A stretch of 64,000 nucleotides of DNA, from NCBI RefSeq assembly GCF_040782645.1, contig NZ_CP160403.1, forward strand, positions 5,925,001 through 5,989,000, read 5' to 3'. Positions 57,014 through 64,000 of the stretch are shown here, piece by piece. Origin of the DNA: Streptomyces sp. HUAS ZL42 (lineage in GTDB: Bacteria > Actinomycetota > Actinomycetes > Streptomycetales > Streptomycetaceae). Under the pieces are notes generated by a model, which made no database searches, was not told the origin of the DNA, and worked only from the letters and a program-made list of their open reading frames with translations. How positions within the stretch are numbered: position 1 is the stretch's first letter; each line of letters opens with the position of its first letter. A program made the translations under genes and the position numbers.

Positions 57014-57924
57014 CCGCCGCACAGCTCCTTCGCGGTGAGGTCGGTCATCTCGGCCCGTGTGAAGCCGAAGGGCTCGAGGATGCGGAACAGCTCGCCGCTC
57101 TTCTTGAGCGCGTGCAGTTCGGTGTTGAAGGCGTCCCGCAGCCTGGTCTCGGTCGGCCGGAAGGCGAAGGCGCCTCCGTCGACATGCGGTTTGCCGTCCA
57201 CGAGGGGCGCGAAGGGCTTGGTGGCCTCCGCCTTGCCCGACTTCTTCACGACCTCCCGGGTGGTGAGCGCCGTACCGGCGAACACGTCGACACGTCCGGC
57301 CTCGACGGCGTTCAACCCGGCGACCTGGTCGGGGACGATGAGGATGTCGCTCTCCTTGTACCCGGCCTCGACGGCGTACTGGATCTCGGCGTATCCGGTC
57401 CCGGTGGCGAACTTCGCCTTCTTCTCGACGACGTCCTTGTAGTCGTGCAGCCCTTTCGGATTCCCCTTCCGCACGATGAAGGAGTCCAGCATCTGGTAGT
57501 CCGGGTCCGCGAAGACGACCTGCTCGCAGCGCTCGGGATTGACGTACATCCCGGCGGCCACGACGTCGAACTGCTGCGAGTTCAGGCCCGGAATGAGCGA
57601 GCCGAACTCGGTCGGCACGGGCTGCACCCTGTCCACCCCGAGCCGCTTGAATATGACCTTGGCCAACTCCGGTGCCTCGCCGGTGAGATCGCCGTTCCTG
57701 TCGATGTATCCGAAGGGGATCTCGCCCGCGATTCCGAGCCGTACGACTCCGGCCGCCTTGAGCCGGTCGAGTAGGTCACCGCCCTTCGCGGTCGACGCCG
57801 TCGCCACCCGACTGCAGCCGGCGGCACCCAGGGCGCCGAGCGCCGCCACCCCCGCGAGCAGCGACCGGCGCGTGGTTCCGGTTGTGTGTGCGTCATGACT
57901 GACATGACTGGTTGGTGGAGCCAT
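57010..57924 (-). CDS. ehuB: ABC solute-binding lipoprotein, EhuB-like
   Basis: A 304-residue lipoprotein from ATG 57924. Signal TTRRSLLAGVAALGALGAAGCSR: twin Arg and lipobox AAGC with the lipidated Cys near 37. The SBP_bac_3 domain follows: VVRLGIAGEIPFGYIDRNGDLTGEAPELAKVIFKRLGV, GLNSQQFDVVAAGMYVNPER, FADPDYQMLDSFIVRKGNP and DQVAGLNAVEAGRVDVFAGTALTTREVV. A polar amino-acid/ectoine type binding protein. It is first in the operon; its start is 47 bp from the divergent DUF3830 gene. Confidence 0.92.
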   Translation of the reverse strand: MAPPTSHVSHDAHTTGTTRRSLLAGVAALGALGAAGCSRVATASTAKGGDLLDRLKAAGVVRLGIAGEIPFGYIDRNGDLTGEAPELAKVIFKRLGVDRVQPVPTEFGSLIPGLNSQQFDVVAAGMYVNPERCEQVVFADPDYQMLDSFIVRKGNPKGLHDYKDVVEKKAKFATGTGYAEIQYAVEAGYKESDILIVPDQVAGLNAVEAGRVDVFAGTALTTREVVKKSGKAEATKPFAPLVDGKPHVDGGAFAFRPTETRLRDAFNTELHALKKSGELFRILEPFGFTRAEMTDLTAKELCGG

Positions 57925-57944
57925 GGCGGCGCGGCTACCCGAGA

Positions 57945-57960
57945 GCATGCGATGTATGCA
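57945..57960. promoter_or_regulatory. GCATGC...TGTATGCA motif in divergent ehuB/DUF3830 region
   Basis: GCATGC at 57945 and TGTATGCA at 57953 form an imperfect inverted repeat (GCAT/ATGC arms) in the only 47 bp between the two divergent start codons. Any promoter for both genes must overlap it. Confidence 0.4.
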
Positions 57961-57971
57961 CCCTGGAAGGC

Positions 57972-58466
57972 ATGACGGATCGGTTCATCGAGGTGTCGCT
58001 GGCCAAGCGGGGAATCCACTGCACCGCAAAGCTCCTGGACGACCGCGCCCCGCTCACCTGCGCGGCCGTGTGGAACGCCCTTCCGCTGAGCGGAGACGTC
58101 TACCACGCGAAATACGCACGCAACGAGATCTACGCTCTTTTCCCGCCCTTCGCGGAATCGGAGCCACCCCTGGAAAATCCGACAGTCACCCCGATTCCCG
58201 GAGATCTCTGCTATTTCTCCTTCGCCGGTACCGAATTGGGGACCAGGGCCTACGGCTACGACCGCGAGGTCCGCGCCGGGACGACGGTCGTCGACCTGGC
58301 CCTGTTCTACGAGCGCAACAACCTGCTCCTCAACGGCGACGTGGGCTGGGTGCCCGGCATCGTCTGGGGCCAGGTCGTGGAGGGTCTCGCGGAGATGGCG
58401 GAGGCCTGCAACGACCTGTGGCGGGCGGGGGCGGCGGGGGAGACGCTCAGCTTCCGCCGGACGTGA
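57972..58466 (+). CDS. DUF3830 family protein
   Basis: A 164-residue protein from ATG 57972 (GGAAGG immediately upstream). Features are RFIEVSLAKRGIHCTAKLLDDRAPLTCAAVWNALPLSGDVYHAKYARNEIYALFPPFAE (in part), then PGDLCYFSFAGTELGTRAYGYDREV and DLALFYERNNLLLNGDVGWVPGIVWGQVVEGL. This is DUF3830, cyclophilin-like in fold, often encoded beside ectoine or amino-acid uptake and amidase genes. The frame overlaps the convergent amidase by 20 bp. No reaction is known. Confidence 0.88.
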   Translation: MTDRFIEVSLAKRGIHCTAKLLDDRAPLTCAAVWNALPLSGDVYHAKYARNEIYALFPPFAESEPPLENPTVTPIPGDLCYFSFAGTELGTRAYGYDREVRAGTTVVDLALFYERNNLLLNGDVGWVPGIVWGQVVEGLAEMAEACNDLWRAGAAGETLSFRRT

Positions 58467-59847
58467 CCCCGGCCTCGTACAGCGCGTGCGCCGCGCGCAG
58501 GACGAGGTCGTCGCGGTGGCGGGCCGCCACGATCTGCAGGCCGATCGGCAGACCCCCGCCGTCCGTCCCCACCGGGACGGAGGCAGCGGGCTGCTGGGTC
58601 AGGTTGAAGGGGTACGTGAACGGGGTCCAGCCCGTCCAGCGGTGGTGGCCGGAGTCGCGCGGGACCTCCGCGCCCGCCTCGAACGCCGTGATCGGGAGGG
58701 TGGGGGTGACCAGCAGGTCGTAGGTGTCGTGGAAGCGGCCCATGCGGCGGCCGAGGTCCATGCGGACGTCGACCGCGGCCAGATAGTCGAGCGCGCTGAA
58801 ACGGGCGCCCAGGGCGCAGATCTCCCGTAGCCCGGGGTCCAGCAGCTCCCGCTGGTGCGGCCCGAAGCGCTGGGTCACCCGCGCCGCCCCGCTGAACCAC
58901 AGGGTGTGGAAGGCGTCCACCGGGTCGGTGAAGTCGGGGTCGGTCTCCTCGACGTACGCCCCCAGCCCGGCCAGCCGCTCCACGGTCCGCCGTACCGCCG
59001 TCGCCACCGCCGGCCGCACCGCGACCTGGCCGCCCAGGGACGGCGAGTACGCCACCCGCAACCCTCGCACACCCCCGGTCACGGCGTCCGAGTACGACGT
59101 ACCGGCCGGGCCCAGTCCCGACCAGTCGCGGGAGTCCGGCGCGGCGATCACGTCGAGCAGCAGCGCCGCGTCCGCCGCGTCCCTGGTCATCGGGCCCACG
59201 TGCGACAGCGTACCGAAGGCGCTGGCCGGGTAGAGGGGGACACGGCCGTACGTCGGCTTGAGCGCGAAGATCCCGCAGAAAGCCGCCGGGATGCGCACAC
59301 TGCCCCCGCCGTCCGTGCCCAGTGACAGCGGACCCGCACCCAGGGCCACGGCCGCCGCACTGCCGCCGCTCGAGCCGCCCGCGGTACGCGTGGGGTCGTA
59401 CGGGTTGCGGGTCACGCCCGTCAGCGGGGAGTCGGTGACGCCCTTCCAGCCGTACTCGGGTGTCGTGGTCTTGCCGAGGAAGACGGCGCCGTGCTCGCGC
59501 AGGCGGGCCACGGAGGGGGCGTCCTCGTCCCAGGGGCCCTCCTGCGGGATCGTCCTCGAGCCGCGCAGGGTCGGGTGGCCGCGCAGGAGCAGGATGTCCT
59601 TGACGGTGACGGGGACGCCGTCGAGCAGACCGGCGGGCGTGCCCTGCTTCCAGCGGTCCGCCGACGCGCGCGCCTGCGCCAGGGCCTCGTCCGGCAGGAG
59701 CCGTACGAACGCGTTCACCTCCGGCTGGATCCGCTCGGCCCGCTCCAGCGCCGCCCGGGTCGCGTCGACGGGACTGAACTCGCCCTTGCGGTAGCCCTCG
59801 ACGAGCCGTACGGCGGTCAGAGTGGTGAGCTCGGTGGAATCCGTCAT
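58447..59847 (-). CDS. Amidase-signature family hydrolase
   Basis: A 466-residue amidohydrolase, ATG 59847 with GGGAGG upstream. The catalytic triad is present: Lys in LLDGVPVTVKDILLLRG, cis-Ser and nucleophile Ser in RTAGGSSGGSAAAVALG and the downstream GTDGGGSVRIPAAFCGIFALKPTYGRVP. C-terminal YPFNLTQQPAASVPVGTDGGGLPIGLQIV is typical. Such enzymes hydrolyse carboxamides or ring N-acyl bonds. Neighbours suggest hydrolysis of an imported ligand. It overlaps DUF3830 at its 3' end and is followed by the 2-hydroxyacid dehydrogenase on the same strand (upstream, 17 bp gap). Confidence 0.92.
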   Translation of the reverse strand: MTDSTELTTLTAVRLVEGYRKGEFSPVDATRAALERAERIQPEVNAFVRLLPDEALAQARASADRWKQGTPAGLLDGVPVTVKDILLLRGHPTLRGSRTIPQEGPWDEDAPSVARLREHGAVFLGKTTTPEYGWKGVTDSPLTGVTRNPYDPTRTAGGSSGGSAAAVALGAGPLSLGTDGGGSVRIPAAFCGIFALKPTYGRVPLYPASAFGTLSHVGPMTRDAADAALLLDVIAAPDSRDWSGLGPAGTSYSDAVTGGVRGLRVAYSPSLGGQVAVRPAVATAVRRTVERLAGLGAYVEETDPDFTDPVDAFHTLWFSGAARVTQRFGPHQRELLDPGLREICALGARFSALDYLAAVDVRMDLGRRMGRFHDTYDLLVTPTLPITAFEAGAEVPRDSGHHRWTGWTPFTYPFNLTQQPAASVPVGTDGGGLPIGLQIVAARHRDDLVLRAAHALYEAGVTSGGS

Positions 59848-59864
59848 GCGCCCTCCCGGGGACG

Positions 59865-60812
59865 TCAGTGGCCGGGTACGTATCCGCGCTTCTTGTCGAC
59901 GACGTTCCGCAGCGGTCTGCCCGCCGCCCAGCGCTCGTACAACTCCACGAACTGGGCGCCGAGTTCGTCCCGCCAGCCGATCGTGTCGCCGCTCATGTGG
60001 GGGGAGATCAGCAGGTTCGGCACCTGCCACAAGGGACTGTCGGGGGAGAGGGGTTCCTGCTCGAACACGTCCAGCGCGGCCCCGGCGATCCAGCGCTTGG
60101 ACAGCGCCTCGGCGAGCGCGTCCTCGACGACCAGCTGCCCGCGGCCGACGTTGACGAAGCGGGCGGAGGGCTGCATCACGCCGAAGCGCCGGGTGTCGAA
60201 CATGCCGTACGTCTGCTCGGTGAGCGGGGCGGCCGCGATCACCCAGTCCGCGCGGGCCATCAGCCGGTCCAGGTCGTCGGGGCCGTGGACACCCGTGCGC
60301 GGGACACGGCCGACGAGCGCGGTGATCACGCCGAGCGCCTTGAGGGTGTGCACGATCGCCCGCCCGATCGGGCCCGAGCCGACGACACAGGCGCGGGTGC
60401 CGGCCAGGCGCTGCGTCTCGCGGTGCCGCCACTCGTGCTTCTGCTGAAGCTCCCAGGTCCGCGGCAGGTCCTTCGCCATGGTCAGGACCAGGGCGGCGAC
60501 GTACTCGGCGATGGGCTCGTCGAAGATGCCGCGCGCGTTCGTCACCACCGTGTCGGACGCGGCGAGTTCCGGGCACATCAGATGATCCACGCCGGCGCTC
60601 GCCGTGTGCACCCAGCGCGGCCGCGGGCCCCCGCCCGGCCAGGCCTCGCGCACCGCGTGCGAGGCGAAGTCCCACACCAGCAGTACGTCGGCCTCCGGGA
60701 GGCGCTCGGCGAGCGTCGACGCGTCCGTGTGCACGATCCGGGCCCGTCCGGTGAGGCGGCCGAGGCGGGGGAGGGGGTCGGCGTCCAGGACGAGGAGGGT
60801 GGGGGCAGTCAT
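59865..60812 (-). CDS. D-2-hydroxyacid dehydrogenase
   Basis: A 315-residue NAD(P)-dependent oxidoreductase from ATG 60812. Rossmann motif in VVGSGPIGRAIVHTLKALG; catalytic Arg in NVGRGQLVVED, Glu in ALDVFEQEPLSPDSPLW and His in LISPHMSGDTIGW. It could oxidise or reduce a C4-type 2-oxo/2-hydroxy acid. Same operon as the amidase and divergent from the maleate-isomerase pair with 139 bp between starts, which contains a good promoter for the latter. Confidence 0.92.
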   Translation of the reverse strand: MTAPTLLVLDADPLPRLGRLTGRARIVHTDASTLAERLPEADVLLVWDFASHAVREAWPGGGPRPRWVHTASAGVDHLMCPELAASDTVVTNARGIFDEPIAEYVAALVLTMAKDLPRTWELQQKHEWRHRETQRLAGTRACVVGSGPIGRAIVHTLKALGVITALVGRVPRTGVHGPDDLDRLMARADWVIAAAPLTEQTYGMFDTRRFGVMQPSARFVNVGRGQLVVEDALAEALSKRWIAGAALDVFEQEPLSPDSPLWQVPNLLISPHMSGDTIGWRDELGAQFVELYERWAAGRPLRNVVDKKRGYVPGH

Positions 60813-60858
60813 GCAGGGCCGTTTCTGCGGAGGTGACCTGGTGTCTGACATGCGCGGA

Positions 60859-60887
60859 TTGACCACGCTCGCACCCGAACCTACCGT
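60859..60887 (+). promoter_or_regulatory. Sigma-70-type promoter for the maleate-isomerase pair
   Basis: TTGACC (60859) and TACCGT (60882) are separated by 17 bp, a good match to HrdB promoters. It precedes ATG 60952 by 65 bp. A GGAGGTGACCTG ribosome site before an in-frame GTG at 60841 is upstream of this promoter, so a longer form would need a different start point. Confidence 0.55.
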
Positions 60888-60951
60888 CGTCAACACGGGC
60901 GTGCGTACGATCCGTTGCCCTCGTCTGTCGAGCGTGAGGCCGGTGCCTGCC

Positions 60952-61746
60952 ATGGACGTCTCATTTCTGGGCGGCCCGCGCCCCCAGCGCGGTGTCGGTG
61001 TCATAGCCCCCTTCGACTTCGCGCTCGACCGCGAACTGTGGCGCTGGGTGCCGGACGAGGTCTCCCTGCACCTGACCCGGACGCCGTTCGTGCCGGTCGA
61101 GGTGAGTCTCGATCTCGCCCGCCTGGTGAGCGAGCACCAGACGCTTGGCGACGCGGTGCGCACGCTCACCGCGATCACACCCGAGGTCGTCGCCTACGCC
61201 TGCACCTCCGGCAGCTTCGTCGGCGGCGTCGCCGGGGAACGGGCGATGTGCGAGGCGATGACACGGGCGGGCGCGGTGCCGTCCGTGACCACGTCCGGGG
61301 CGCTGCTGGAGGCGCTCGCCGAGCTGGGCGCACGACGGGTGGCGCTGGTGACGCCGTACACCGTGTCGGTGACACGGGCGCTGGAGGAGTACGTGGCGCA
61401 GGCGGGCGTGACGGTCACGGGGTGCGCGTTCATGGGGCTGACGCGGCACATCTGGAGGGTGCCGTACCGGGATGTGGTGGGGATGGCTCGGCGGGCGGTA
61501 CGGGGCCGGGGCGCCGATGTGCTCTTCATCTCCTGCACGAACCTGCCCACGTACGACGTGATCCCCCAACTGGAGGTCGAGCTGCGGATACCGGTGATTT
61601 CGGCCAACCAGGTGACGATGTGGGCGGCCCTGCGCCGGCTGGGTACCCGGGCGGTGGGGCCGTATCAGGCGCTGCTCGACGAGACGGCGCGTGCGTGGCC
61701 TCCCGTACTTCCGGAAGAAGAGCAGCAGCAGGAAGGGTGGACATGA
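60952..61746 (+). CDS. Maleate isomerase/EutA-like (Asp/Glu racemase superfamily), both Cys present
   Basis: A 264-residue enzyme. ATG 60952 is chosen because the preceding 110 bp has mixed codon use and contains a promoter; GTG 60841 with a strong ribosome site is an alternative adding 37 residues. Family features: [46 protein letters not shown] (first catalytic Cys, near 83), VTTSGALLEALAELGARRVALVTPY, and VLFISCTNLPTYDVIPQLE with the second Cys near 195. Two-Cys enzymes of this family isomerise maleate or racemise acids. The next gene overlaps by ATGA and is a paralogue. Confidence 0.9.
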   Translation: MDVSFLGGPRPQRGVGVIAPFDFALDRELWRWVPDEVSLHLTRTPFVPVEVSLDLARLVSEHQTLGDAVRTLTAITPEVVAYACTSGSFVGGVAGERAMCEAMTRAGAVPSVTTSGALLEALAELGARRVALVTPYTVSVTRALEEYVAQAGVTVTGCAFMGLTRHIWRVPYRDVVGMARRAVRGRGADVLFISCTNLPTYDVIPQLEVELRIPVISANQVTMWAALRRLGTRAVGPYQALLDETARAWPPVLPEEEQQQEGWT

Positions 61747-62474
61747 CAGCACTCGGATTCCTCTACCCGGGTCACTCGGCCGAGGACGACTACCCGCGCA
61801 TCGAGCAGCTCCTGGGCAGTGACATCCGGGTGGACCTCGTCCACACGGACATCGGCGAGGACGCACACCGGGTCGACGCGCTGCGGCGCATGGGATCGCC
61901 GGAGCGGCTGACCGCGGGGGTCGAGCAGCTGCGGCTGGCCGGGGCGGAGGCGGTGGTGTGGGCGTGCACGAGCGGAAGCTTCGTGTACGGCTGGGAGGGC
62001 GCCCATGAGCAGGTGCGCACCCTTGCCCGGGCGGCGGGTATGCCGGCGTCCTCGACGTCCTTCGCCTTCGTGCACGCCGTGCAGGAGATCGGGGTGGGGC
62101 GGGTGGCGGTCGGGGCGACGTACCCGGAGGACGTCGCCCTGCTGTTCGGGGACTTTCTGCGGGCCGGGGGAGTGTCGGTGAGCTCGGTCCGCAGCTCCGG
62201 GATCGTGACGGCGGCGGAGGTCGGGGAGTGGGGGGAGGAACAGGTCTTCTCGCTGGCTCGGTCGGCTGACGCGCCGGACGCGGAGGCGGTGCTGTTGCCG
62301 GATACGGCGCTGCACACGGCTGCGTACATTCCCGCGCTGGAGAAGGAGCTGGGTAAGCCGGTGCTTACGGCCAACCAGGTCACGGTGTGGGAGGCGTTGC
62401 GGTTGACTGATCGGCGGGTGAATGAGCCGGGGCTGGGGGTGTTGTTCACTCGGGAGCCGATCGTTCAGGTGTGA
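61743..62474 (+). CDS. Maleate isomerase/EutA-like paralogue lacking the second Cys
   Basis: A 243-residue paralogue of the preceding protein. It starts at ATG 61743 inside the stop of the upstream gene. The first Cys block is [14 protein letters not shown], but where the partner has FISCTNLPTYDV this protein has [12 protein letters not shown]: the second Cys is replaced by Pro-Asp. [18 protein letters not shown] and [18 protein letters not shown] are conserved. The asymmetric pair could form a heterodimer, or the second protein may use a one-Cys mechanism. Co-translated with its partner. Confidence 0.9.
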   Translation: MTALGFLYPGHSAEDDYPRIEQLLGSDIRVDLVHTDIGEDAHRVDALRRMGSPERLTAGVEQLRLAGAEAVVWACTSGSFVYGWEGAHEQVRTLARAAGMPASSTSFAFVHAVQEIGVGRVAVGATYPEDVALLFGDFLRAGGVSVSSVRSSGIVTAAEVGEWGEEQVFSLARSADAPDAEAVLLPDTALHTAAYIPALEKELGKPVLTANQVTVWEALRLTDRRVNEPGLGVLFTREPIVQV

Positions 62475-62513
62475 GGGGTTCGCCCACCCACCCGCCCGGG
62501 AATAAGCGGGGAC

Positions 62514-62564
62514 TGCCTCCTGTTAATCACGCCCGGACACCACACGCCCGAACAACAGGAGGCA
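62514..62564 (+). promoter_or_regulatory. Inverted repeat sequestering the LLM-gene ribosome site
   Basis: TGCCTCCTGTT (62514-62524) pairs perfectly with AACAGGAGGCA (62554-62564) with a 29-nt loop. The right arm contains the AGGAGG Shine-Dalgarno of the GTG at 62570. In a transcript the hairpin would block ribosome binding, so an unfolding signal (temperature, protein, small molecule) is suggested. Confidence 0.65.
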
Positions 62565-62569
62565 CCCCC

Positions 62570-63673
62570 GTGGTCGCAGACGAAGCCCCCGCCGACGAGG
62601 TCCGAGGTGTCGTGCAGGGCGCCGCTCCCGTGCCGCTCTCCGTGTTGGATCTCGTCACCGTCGGGGCCGGGCGTACCGCGACCGACGCGTTGCGGACCAG
62701 TGTGGACTTGGTCCGGCTTGCGGAGGCGCGGGGGTTTCACCGGTACTGGGTCGCCGAGCATCACTCCATGCCCGGCGTCGCCTCCTCCTCGCCCGCGGTG
62801 ATCCTTGCCCACCTCGCCGCGCACTCCGAGCGCATCCGGCTCGGCTCGGGCGGTGTCATGCTGCCCAACCACGCGCCCCTCGTGATCGCCGAGCAGTTCG
62901 GGACGCTCGAGGCCATGGCGCCCGGCCGTATCGACCTCGGGCTCGGGCGTGCCCCGGGGACCGACGGCGCGACCGCCGCCGCCCTGAGGCGCACCGACCG
63001 GCTGAACGAGGGCGCCGACGACTTCCCCGAGCAGCTCGCCGAGCTCATCCGTTTCCTGGACGACGACTTTCCCGACGGGCACCCGTACGGGCGTATTCAT
63101 GCCGTTCCCGGGCCCGTCCAGGGCACGTCCCCGGGTGGTGTCCAGTCCCCGCACCGGCCGCCCGTCTGGCTGCTCGGCTCCTCCGGCTTCAGTGCCCGCC
63201 TCGCCGGTCTGCTCGGCCTGCCCTTCGCCTTCGCCCACCACTTCTCGGCGCAGAACACCGTCCCGGCCCTCGACCTGTACCGGGAGTCCTTCAAGCCGTC
63301 CCGCGTCCTCGACGCGCCGTACGCCCTCATCGGCGTCTCCGTCCTCGCAACCGACGAGGAGAGCGAGGCCCGGCGGCAGGTTCTTGCCACCGGGCTCAAC
63401 ATGGTGCGGCTGCGGACCGGGCGGCCGGGGCTGTTCCCGACACCCGAGGAGGCCGAGGCCCACGAGTTCAGCCCGATGGAACGGGAGTTCGTCTCCTCCT
63501 GGAACGCCAACATCGTCCACGGCTCCGTGGACGAGGTGCGCTCCGGTCTCGACGAGCTGCAGAAGCGCACCGGAGCCGATGAGCTGATGCTCACCTCCCA
63601 CGCCCATCGCGGTGAGCTGCGGCTGCGTTCCTACGAACTCATCGCCGACGCCTACGGGTTGCCCACCATCTGA
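62570..63673 (+). CDS. Luciferase-like flavin-dependent monooxygenase (MsnO8-type)
   Basis: A 367-residue protein, GTG 62570 after ACAGGAGGCACC. LLM fold: [62 protein letters not shown] (in part), [41 protein letters not shown] and [28 protein letters not shown], typical of MsnO8-family enzymes that act on small molecules with reduced flavin. The gene is separate from the isomerase pair by a 95-bp region holding the ribosome-site hairpin. Substrate unknown. Confidence 0.93.
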   Translation: MVADEAPADEVRGVVQGAAPVPLSVLDLVTVGAGRTATDALRTSVDLVRLAEARGFHRYWVAEHHSMPGVASSSPAVILAHLAAHSERIRLGSGGVMLPNHAPLVIAEQFGTLEAMAPGRIDLGLGRAPGTDGATAAALRRTDRLNEGADDFPEQLAELIRFLDDDFPDGHPYGRIHAVPGPVQGTSPGGVQSPHRPPVWLLGSSGFSARLAGLLGLPFAFAHHFSAQNTVPALDLYRESFKPSRVLDAPYALIGVSVLATDEESEARRQVLATGLNMVRLRTGRPGLFPTPEEAEAHEFSPMEREFVSSWNANIVHGSVDEVRSGLDELQKRTGADELMLTSHAHRGELRLRSYELIADAYGLPTI

Positions 63674-63685
63674 CCCGAGGGGCCG

Positions 63686-64000
63686 TCACGCCTGCGTGCA
63701 GGCCCTGTCGCCCAGCAGCTCGGCGATACGGTCCGGCGACACCGGCCGTGAGTACAGCCACCCCTGGCCGGTGTCACAGCCGATGCGACGCAGCCGGGCG
63801 GCCTGGGCCGAGGTCTCCACGCACTCGGCGGTGACGGTCAGCCCGAGACGGTGGGCCAGCTGGATCATCGCCTCGACGACGACCTCGTCCGCCGGGTTCG
63901 GCGGGGTGCCCGCACCCTCGTACTGGAAGCCGCGGACGAAGGAACCGTCCAGTTTCAGGACCGAGACGGGCAGCCGGCTCAGATAGGCCAGGTTCGAGTA
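63686..64000 (-). CDS. EAL-domain cyclic-di-GMP phosphodiesterase, C-terminal part
   Basis: On the minus strand an open frame enters from the window end: SNLAYLSRLPVSVLKLDGSFVRGF, ADEVVVEAMIQLAHRLGLTVTAECVET, ARLRRIGCDTGQGWLYSRPVSPDRI and the stop at 63686. These are the late EAL blocks (KLDGSFV, AECVET with the Glu, and QGxLxSRP). The start and most of the protein, perhaps with a GGDEF domain, are outside the window. It is convergent with the LLM gene. Confidence 0.93.
   Translation of the reverse strand, partial: YSNLAYLSRLPVSVLKLDGSFVRGFQYEGAGTPPNPADEVVVEAMIQLAHRLGLTVTAECVETSAQAARLRRIGCDTGQGWLYSRPVSPDRIAELLGDRACTQA

Overview
The window looks like Streptomyces chromosome: very high G+C, strong third-position GC bias, abundant GTG/TTG starts, a rare TTA codon, DUF397/XRE-DUF5753/HATPase families, ABC-2 exporters, LAxTG sortase substrates and the cslA-glxA tip-glycan locus. 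From memory, the gene order resembles the SCO28xx-SCO29xx region of S. coelicolor in reverse; this was not checked by alignment.

Layout. (1) 1-9.6 kb, core: ribonuclease PH (cut by the window edge), a lipoprotein, RdgB, tRNA-Leu(UAG), an HNH remnant, Bcp peroxiredoxin, DUF3618, a GroES-like protein, a bifunctional penicillin-binding protein, a three-gene ABC-2 exporter and a DUF1707 protein. (2) 9.6-19 kb: secreted SGNH hydrolase, DUF445, alginate-lyase-like LAATG protein, VOC protein, an AraC remnant next to a decayed repeat, a family 2 glycosyltransferase, a methyltransferase and DUF817. (3) 19-27.5 kb, accessory: DUF6247 pseudogene with an in-frame amber codon, a WHxxI-motif protein with a Cys-rich tail, a bldA-type TTA gene, DUF6879, two XRE-DUF5753 regulators, DUF397, an anti-sigma-like HATPase with a repeat-rich divergent promoter, and a large PLD-helicase-DUF3427 protein. 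(4) 27.5-40 kb: SEC-C protein, GH30, class E sortase, FAH-family enzyme, UPF0303 protein, Gfo/Idh/MocA dehydrogenase facing a ROK regulator across a palindrome, a 24/38-bp tandem-repeat tract, an LAHTG surface protein, HAD phosphatase, class F sortase and a GAF-ANTAR regulator.

(5) 40-54 kb, the tip-glycan locus: an IS110-family element, GH6 (cslZ), a 188-bp MITE-like element whose end is the last base of the glxA stop codon, glxA and cslA (4-bp overlap), tRNA-Lys(CUU), an NlpC/P60 peptidoglycan-binding protein, an SPFH protein, a copper LPMO (lpmP) with a DasR-like operator, DUF3592, an AMP-dependent ligase running into a second identical tRNA-Lys(CUU). CslA makes the beta-glucan, GlxA oxidises it, and CslZ and LpmP trim it or open the wall.

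(6) 53.8-62.5 kb, a catabolic cluster: IclR regulator, ehuBCDA-type ABC importer, DUF3830, amidase, D-2-hydroxyacid dehydrogenase and two overlapping maleate-isomerase/EutA-like proteins that differ in their active-site cysteines. This is the strongest candidate for an undescribed pathway. The window ends with a luciferase-like monooxygenase whose Shine-Dalgarno lies in a perfect 11-bp inverted repeat, and the C-terminus of an EAL protein.
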